Source of the DNA: Actinomycetota bacterium
Lineage (GTDB): Bacteria; Actinomycetota; Actinomycetes; Nanopelagicales; Nanopelagicaceae
Reading direction: 5' to 3'
Assembly (NCBI GenBank): GCA_009702965.1
Contig: WLHB01000008.1
Span: 1 to 44,548, forward strand
DNA length: 44,548 bases
Shown: positions 40,378-44,548 of the stretch, piece after piece
Layout: every line of letters begins with the position of its first letter
Numbering within the stretch: position 1 is the stretch's first letter
Made by a program: the position numbers and the translations under genes
Notes under the pieces: model-generated
What the model was told of the DNA's origin: nothing
Databases searched by the model: none
Seen by the model: the letters and a program-made list of their open reading frames with translations, nothing else

Positions 40378-40507
40378 GTACATTGCGCGGAGGGCACTAA
40401 GCATGCTCAAGGGCTTATCGCTTAGTTCTTTACCTATGAAAAGAATAGCAGAGGGGAGTGATCTCTTTGATTTAATAACCAATCGGTCCGGCAGTTAAAT
40501 AGCCAGA

Positions 40508-40870
40508 TCAATACTCGAGATCAAAATTTTCAAACTCCCACGTATCTAATACGATGTCCCCATCCACTAGATACTCAATTTTATAGGGACCATTCCCCAA
40601 AGGAATATCTCTAAATGAAGCCGAGAGCTCACACATGCCTGTTGAATATCGATCGGTTGATTCCTTAACATCAAGGTTGTCCTCTGTTGAGACGAGCTCT
40701 CCATTTGCGTCATACAACCTTGCTTCATAGTTTTGGAATTCAAAATTTGGAACAGTAAAACAGTAGAAAGAGCCTTCTCTAGTTTTGAGCCCGTACTCGG
40801 GTCCTGAACTGCAGGCGGTATTGGTAGCCAGGATCGAGAGGGCAACCACGAGCCAGGTAAATTTCTTCAT
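40508..40870 (-). CDS. Small lipoprotein
   Basis: 120 aa. MKKFTWLVVALSILATNTAC gives a signal with lipobox NTAC (C20). The mature domain is ~100 residues, beta-rich, with two Cys ('FYCFTVPN' and 'GMCELSAS'). TAAACT (complement of 40877-40882) is 6 nt before the ATG, a leaderless-type start. Family unknown. Confidence 0.72.
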   Translation of the reverse strand: MKKFTWLVVALSILATNTACSSGPEYGLKTREGSFYCFTVPNFEFQNYEARLYDANGELVSTEDNLDVKESTDRYSTGMCELSASFRDIPLGNGPYKIEYLVDGDIVLDTWEFENFDLEY

Positions 40871-40924
40871 CTGGAAAGTTTAGAGTTCCTAGGCTCAAAA
40901 GCGGGGGAACGTGGCCGTCCCAGC

Positions 40925-40938
40925 CGAACACCTGTTCG
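40925..40938. promoter_or_regulatory. LexA-like SOS box (CGAAC-ACCT-GTTCG)
   Basis: CGAACACCTGTTCG with a following A matches the actinobacterial/Bacillus-type LexA box (CGAAC-N4-GTTCG). TACTCT at 40949-40954 fits a -10 element; with a 17-nt spacer the -35 hexamer (40926-40931) falls inside the box, so LexA would block this plus-strand promoter. The target would be the TPR-like gene at 41059. Confidence 0.6.
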
Positions 40939-41058
40939 AATTCTGTGCTACTCTGCGCTTCCCCCAAAATCCCCACATGAGCGTGACTGGCAGAGATGTC
41001 AGTGACTATCTGTAACTTTCCACCCGTCCGAAGCAACACTCCTACAAGAAGGGAAACG

Positions 41059-41988
41059 GTGAGCGCCGAAAAAAACCCGAACGACACCCGAGAGCAGGAA
41101 CTCTGGGAGCGCATCAGTACATCCGAAGGTGCAGAGCGAGCTGAAGTCCTTGATGAACTCAGCCACATTGCATACAACCGCAGTAGCTATACCCAATGCT
41201 TAAATTTGATAGAGAGTTCACTCGATATCTACTACAAGTTAGGCGGAGCTGAGAATTATCTTCCAGAGATGACTCACCTCTACGAAGGTAAAGCCCACTG
41301 CTTAGAAAATCTCAAACGAATGCAAGACGTCGCAGAAACTTTTGAGATCATCGTTCAACTCAAAGCGCTAGCTCAAGATGACGAAGGTCAGATTGAAGCC
41401 ACACGATCAGCAGCCCGTGCCTGGTATGACGTGAAAGAGTGGCAGAAATCCCTTGACGGCCACACCGCGGCAATAGCCATGATTGATCCCGATGCAACAC
41501 CATTCTCACGCGGAATAGATCTCATCAACGTAGGAATGGCACAAGCGAAACTTGAATTATTTGATGAAGCAATCGCAAATTATTTAAGCGCTCGCTCCCA
41601 CTTCAAAGAAGCTAAGAATCCCGAATACGTCAAGTGGTGCGATAACTATCTCGCACTTGCTTACATCGAAGTAAAGAATGGGCAAGAAGCCAAGTTCCAT
41701 TCTCTTCACTACTTGAACTATACAAAAGTCGCAATGGATCCGATCATGGAAGGGTACGCACGGTTCCGGCTCGGGCTATCGCATCTGCTCTGCCAAGAGT
41801 ATGCAGAAGCCGAAGAGCATCTCGCTCGATCTTTAGAACTGCTCACATTTGAGTCAGATAAAGATTGGGAAGACATTGTGGCAATTAACAAGGGACTCGC
41901 CCAGGTCCTGACCGCTCTCGGCCGAGAGAACGAAGCCAGCGAGCGCCTTGAGCGGATTTCAACGATAGAGGAGACGATTTCCGTGTAA
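41059..41988 (+). CDS. TPR-like helical repeat protein
   Basis: A 309-aa all-helical protein with TPR-like units, for example 'INVGMAQAKLELFDEAIANY' and 'FRLGLSHLLCQEYAEAEEHL'. No signal peptide or catalytic domain. GTG 41059 is chosen because AAGGGA (41049-41054) is 5 nt upstream; the frame opens at 40996 but without a ribosome site. Lies behind the LexA-like promoter, which suggests DNA-damage induction (inference). Confidence 0.75.
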   Translation: MSAEKNPNDTREQELWERISTSEGAERAEVLDELSHIAYNRSSYTQCLNLIESSLDIYYKLGGAENYLPEMTHLYEGKAHCLENLKRMQDVAETFEIIVQLKALAQDDEGQIEATRSAARAWYDVKEWQKSLDGHTAAIAMIDPDATPFSRGIDLINVGMAQAKLELFDEAIANYLSARSHFKEAKNPEYVKWCDNYLALAYIEVKNGQEAKFHSLHYLNYTKVAMDPIMEGYARFRLGLSHLLCQEYAEAEEHLARSLELLTFESDKDWEDIVAINKGLAQVLTALGRENEASERLERISTIEETISV

Positions 41989-42052
41989 ACGGTTCGAATC
42001 TGTAATTTGGACGATTTTCGGGTTAAATTTGTCTTCAATTACTTGTTAAGCG

Positions 42053-42128
42053 AGTTGCGAGAGGGTGGTTAAGTTGAGGAATACCTTGAAACGCCTAGTT
42101 TGTGTAAACCTCACCCCACCCTGCAACT
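42053..42128. repeat. Long inverted repeat before the 399-aa gene
   Basis: AGTTGC (42053-42058), a 3-nt bulge GAG, AGGGTGG (42062-42068); then CCACCCT (42116-42122) and GCAACT (42123-42128). Thirteen pairs with one bulge enclose 47 nt. Ends 54 nt before ATG 42183. Could be a leader-RNA stem, or the ends of a lost short element. Confidence 0.4.
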
Positions 42129-42182
42129 TGAACTTACCGTTGATGCCACACGCATGGGATCTTCCATTTTTTGCAAAACTAA

Positions 42183-43382
42183 ATGAGCACTCATATGGAT
42201 GAACAATTTTCAGAGCATCTTAGAAACATCTATCTTGAGCTTAGAGATTTTGAGCCGTCCCGACAGATGTACACAGCCGAGGATATTTACAACGAGGATG
42301 AGATAGTTTCATTTAGTCAATTTGTGCGAACTTTCTATGCTGCAACTGAAATCTCTACCAATCATTCGCTGATAAATAATGAAGTTTTCTTTGATGACTT
42401 CTACGATCAAGATTTTTTCTACGAGCAACATGAAGCAAATCTTCTACCGTACGGGCCAGCTTTTTTGGCGTTGCTCGGAGATGATGTTTACGTTGAGAGA
42501 TTTAAACTTCATCTTCACGAAAATGCCGGAGTTCGATTGATTGTGGCAAATTTAACAAAGCGTGAGGATTGGCTTGACTTACTCTCTTATGACCGCTGCT
42601 GCATGGTAAGAGCAGAAGTTGCAGACAATCTAAATGTGAGCGAGAGAGCACTGGGTATGTTGGTCCAGGATCCTTTCTCACATGTGCGAGATATTGCAGA
42701 ACAAAGGCTGATGCGGACCCAACCGGTTCAGACAGACTTTATTAAAAACTTTGATATTAGTGATTGTGTCTGTAGTCCGCAGGCAAAAGAAATTTTGATT
42801 GGAGATTTTTTCCTGAGCAATGGCCTTGATATACCTGTCGTTACTCAGGCTTTTGAAGAGGAAGCATCTGAGTTTCGTCCATGGCATTGGGCAACACAGC
42901 CTTTTCCGACGCCGTGGCAGGATTATTCCCTGGTTGAGTCGGTTGAATATCTAAAAGGTCCGATACCTGATCAATATTCACTTAATCACGCCGGCCACGG
43001 GATTAATTCATACTCACTCAATTTTAGATATGCTCTTGGAGATATTGCAGTCTTTGCCCAAAGTGCTTGGGGTGGGGCTTATCAAAGTGCCAGTGCTCAA
43101 GCGGATGCGTGGGACGAGCTTCAAAGCCGATTGTCGAGTCTCATGATCAGAATGCCCGTAGATGGTCTGGATTCAAGCTATGTTCGAAAGTATTTGATTG
43201 TCTACTCTAATTTTAGAATTGGAGACAAGGTTGAGTTTTGGGAACAGAGTAATGGGACCTGGACTCAACTTGAAAAACTAAATACTTTTGACCTAATTGT
43301 TGAGTATCTAAATATGTCCTACGGACTGGAAAAAGATAGACATTACTACCATGGCTTACTAGATGAAAGTGATGAGGATTGA
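42183..43382 (+). CDS. Unrecognised 399-aa protein with HEAT/LRV-like segment
   Basis: Acidic, soluble-looking protein. Residues about 115-180 contain two LRV/HEAT-like helical repeats ('RCCMVRAEVADNLNVSERAL' and 'DPFSHVRDIAEQRL'). The second half has Trp-rich stretches ('WHWATQPFPTPWQDYSLVE'). No catalytic motif is seen. Its codons look more AT-rich than those of the neighbouring sigma-factor gene, so it may be a recent arrival. No ribosome site lies at ATG 42183; ATG 42195 is an alternative. Confidence 0.65.
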   Translation: MSTHMDEQFSEHLRNIYLELRDFEPSRQMYTAEDIYNEDEIVSFSQFVRTFYAATEISTNHSLINNEVFFDDFYDQDFFYEQHEANLLPYGPAFLALLGDDVYVERFKLHLHENAGVRLIVANLTKREDWLDLLSYDRCCMVRAEVADNLNVSERALGMLVQDPFSHVRDIAEQRLMRTQPVQTDFIKNFDISDCVCSPQAKEILIGDFFLSNGLDIPVVTQAFEEEASEFRPWHWATQPFPTPWQDYSLVESVEYLKGPIPDQYSLNHAGHGINSYSLNFRYALGDIAVFAQSAWGGAYQSASAQADAWDELQSRLSSLMIRMPVDGLDSSYVRKYLIVYSNFRIGDKVEFWEQSNGTWTQLEKLNTFDLIVEYLNMSYGLEKDRHYYHGLLDESDED

Positions 43383-43426
43383 GTAATTGAATCACTACAT
43401 CAACCTCGTATGAGAGGCTTCCAACT

Positions 43427-43954
43427 ATGAGCTGGCAAGACGACGTAACGGCCCAAGAGTGGGATGAATGGCAGAACCTTGCTCGCCGCCTCTCTAAGTC
43501 AAAGAAGCAGGTAACAAGTCTTGGCCCGGAAGATTACGCATCACAGGCGATCGAGAAGTTGTTGCAGCAAGAGGTTCGCCCTAACAACATCGAAGGCTGG
43601 CTCGCCCTGACCATTAAGCGCCAGTACATCGATCGATTTAAAAAGATCGAAGCTCGCGGAGGTGGCTCCAATCGAAATCTCACCGACGAACAGTGGGAGA
43701 TGGAGATGATCAGCCACGCTGTGCGCTCGCCTAGTCTTCTAGTTGGACGCAGAGAACAAGTCGAAGAAGTTCTTAACGTGCTCAACCAGAAAGAGAAAGA
43801 GATCCTCATCCTCTCTGTTGCAGGCTATGACAACCATGAGATCGCCATGCACCTTGGATACAAGACAAATAAAATCGTCGCTACACGCCTTGCCCAGATC
43901 GTTAAGAAGGTAAATGAAACGTTAGAAAGCACCTTCACTCAATACTCTCGGTAG
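43427..43954 (+). CDS. RNA polymerase sigma-70 family (ECF-like) factor
   Basis: A 175-aa protein. Region 2-like part 'YASQAIEKLLQQEVRPNNIEG' and 'WLALTIKRQYIDRFKKIEAR' (about 38-85), and a C-terminal region 4-type helix-turn-helix 'LNQKEKEILILSVAGYDNHE' followed by 'IAMHLGYKTNKIVATRLAQI'. No anti-sigma factor lies next to it. It is followed by an unusually structured leader and a vWA gene, a possible target. Divergent from typical ECF: region 2 is weak, so it may be a degenerate or specialised factor. Confidence 0.75.
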   Translation: MSWQDDVTAQEWDEWQNLARRLSKSKKQVTSLGPEDYASQAIEKLLQQEVRPNNIEGWLALTIKRQYIDRFKKIEARGGGSNRNLTDEQWEMEMISHAVRSPSLLVGRREQVEEVLNVLNQKEKEILILSVAGYDNHEIAMHLGYKTNKIVATRLAQIVKKVNETLESTFTQYSR

Positions 43955-43969
43955 CTTGTCAGTCACGCA

Positions 43970-43978
43970 TGGTATAAT
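43970..43978 (+). promoter_or_regulatory. Extended -10 promoter (TGG-TATAAT)
   Basis: TGGTATAAT has both the TGn extension and a perfect -10 hexamer (43973-43978). No good -35 lies at 17 nt, which extended -10 promoters do not need. The predicted start is near 43985, giving a ~270-nt leader before the vWA gene at 44257. Confidence 0.65.
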
Positions 43979-44008
43979 TACTTCATCACAGAAACTAAGG
44001 GGGTAAAA

Positions 44009-44059
44009 ATGTTACAGACTCGCATTTCCCCACGCTCAACTAGCCTGATAACCGGCTAA
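44009..44059 (+). CDS. Candidate 16-aa leader peptide
   Basis: ATG preceded by AAGGGGGTAAAA, a strong ribosome site, then MLQTRISPRSTSLITG and stop. It begins about 24 nt after the predicted transcription start and ends before a series of hairpins, the layout of a regulatory leader ORF. Too short to prove. Confidence 0.45.
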   Translation: MLQTRISPRSTSLITG

Positions 44060-44071
44060 CCCGCTACACGC

Positions 44072-44238
44072 AAGGCCGCCAAACCAGGCCTTACCTCCAG
44101 ATTCACCGCCAATCATCAGCGTTTGGATTCCCAAACGCGTTTTACCCCTCCGTTCGTGTACACGAACGCTCACAAAACTCATCCATTGACTTTTGCCCAC
44201 TTTTTTCGTTTACCACTATGAGGGAGAAAAACTCCCTC
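44072..44238 (+). ncRNA. Multi-hairpin leader of the vWA gene
   Basis: From 5' to 3': AAGGCC (44072-44077) / GGCCTT (44087-44092); GCGTTTGG (44119-44126) / CCAAACGC (44131-44138), an 8-bp stem followed by GTTTTA, terminator-like; an 18-bp palindrome (44151-44168); and GAGGGAG (44220-44226) / CTCCCTC (44232-44238) with an AAAAA loop, 7 bp, just before the ribosome site. Four perfect stems in 170 nt suggest attenuation or a structured 5' UTR. Confidence 0.55.
44151..44168. promoter_or_regulatory. 18-bp perfect palindrome in the vWA leader
   Basis: CGTTCGTGTACACGAACG equals its own reverse complement. As DNA it is a likely dimer-binding operator; as RNA it would form an 8-bp stem only with a very tight loop. 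It is not the LexA consensus, since the half-sites are GTTCG...CGAAC in the opposite order. Confidence 0.5.
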
Positions 44239-44256
44239 GAAGAACTGGAGATCCAC

Positions 44257-44548
44257 ATGAATGTAAAAGCCCTACTTGATGTCGACATGGTTGCCCTCGA
44301 GGCAACGGACAACCTCACGCTGATGCTCGACCTCACCGCACCCGCCAACCCCAAGCACGCTAGCCGCCCGGGCCAAGCAGTACAGGTTGTCCTTGATCGC
44401 TCAGGATCAATGCAAGGTGAGCCACTAGAAGCCGCCAAAGGCTCACTTCTCAAGCTCATTGATCGCCTTGCCCCGCAAGATTCATTCGGTCTTGTCGCAT
44501 TCGATGACACCGCACTCGTCATCGTCCCCACACTGACCATGGCAGATC
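44257..44548 (+). CDS. vWA domain protein, N-terminal part (truncated by window end)
   Basis: Ninety-seven codons are visible. 'VQVVLDRSGSMQGEPLEAA' (about 42-60) is a vWA MIDAS (DRSGS), and 'LIDRLAPQDSFGLVAFDD' continues the Rossmann-like fold. No signal peptide precedes it, so it is cytosolic, unlike the vWA protein at 20537. ATG 44257 follows TGGAGAT. Its codon use is more GC-rich than its neighbours. Preceded by a long hairpin-rich leader and a sigma-factor gene. Confidence 0.9.
   Translation, partial: MNVKALLDVDMVALEATDNLTLMLDLTAPANPKHASRPGQAVQVVLDRSGSMQGEPLEAAKGSLLKLIDRLAPQDSFGLVAFDDTALVIVPTLTMAD

Noticed and set aside
40243-40482. 79-aa minus-strand ORF between the Cys-rich gene and a lipoprotein gene
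   Set aside because: Overlaps the Cys-rich gene start out of frame, lacks a clear ribosome site, and its sequence is explained partly by inverted repeats. A decayed gene is possible but unsupported.
43956-43961. TTGTCA as -35 element for the promoter at 43970
   Set aside because: Only 11 nt separate it from TATAAT; normal spacing is about 17. The TGn extension explains the promoter better.
44142-44540. 132-aa minus-strand ORF at the window end
   Set aside because: Ser/Arg-rich shadow of the vWA gene, whose plus-strand frame has an explicit MIDAS motif.
1-44548. CRISPR arrays, insertion sequences, prophage genes
   Set aside because: No regularly spaced repeats, transposase, integrase or phage structural genes were seen. 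The two tandem repeats are coding and contiguous.

Overview
The window reads as chromosome of a small-genome, moderate-GC actinobacterium, most likely a freshwater acI / Nanopelagicales ('Candidatus Planktophila'-like) relative. This rests on the actinobacterial order (end of a probable dnaJ)-rsmE-HIT-phoH-ybeY-CBS/CorC-cytidine-deaminase-like, a gltX gene followed by tRNA-Gln and tRNA-Glu, a heliorhodopsin, dense packing with 1-4 nt overlaps, and many ATG starts that sit 5-7 nt after a TANNNT -10 element, as expected for leaderless actinobacterial mRNAs. The taxonomic call is inference from gene content; no search was run.

Layout. 1-6651: housekeeping block for ribosome maturation and translation (rsmE, HIT, phoH-like, ybeY, CorC-like, FAH-family hydrolase, gltX, two tRNAs). 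6684-19504: mixed metabolic and membrane genes: DUF4190 and RDD proteins, a DUF4236/TPR protein, a phosphatidylcholine-synthase-like enzyme, an exported cytochrome-b5-like protein, PsiE-like, a PQQ-type sugar dehydrogenase overlapping an old yellow enzyme, UbiA, DoxX, YqhA, an amidohydrolase, a 48-residue CDGSH-like protein, a DCC thiol-disulfide protein, and a histone-deacetylase-family enzyme behind a candidate structured leader RNA.

20184-33794 is the most unusual part. A plus-strand operon encodes a small membrane protein, a membrane-anchored vWA protein, a 1119-aa tubulin/FtsZ-superfamily protein (Tubulin_2-like), an unrecognised 521-aa protein and a coiled-coil two-pass membrane protein with a perfect 24-bp tandem repeat. 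It converges, with a 4-bp overlap, on a minus-strand CbbX/EccA-type AAA+ ATPase with a Clp-N-like front domain. Upstream of that ATPase lie a small membrane protein, an unknown 405-aa protein and two zinc-ribbon proteins. The set resembles the vWA/FtsZ-like membrane-remodelling systems proposed from comparative genomics, but its membership here looks different. An inverted-repeat motif, TGAC-NN-GTCA, occurs five times in the window. All five copies are intergenic, and they lie upstream of this cluster, of the minus-strand set, of the LemA pair, of the deacetylase and of a lipoprotein, which suggests a shared regulator.

34022-37751: a LemA protein with a 581-aa partner, then a heliorhodopsin with retinal lysine K242, a strong terminator, a tRNA with a non-canonical anticodon arm, a second terminator, and a decayed second heliorhodopsin 3' end in which the retinal-lysine codon is replaced by Glu. 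37748-44548: small membrane proteins, lipoproteins, a Cys-rich protein, a TPR-like gene behind a LexA-like box, an unknown 399-aa protein, a sigma-70-family factor, and the start of a second vWA gene behind an unusually structured leader with several hairpins, an 18-bp perfect palindrome and a 16-codon ORF.
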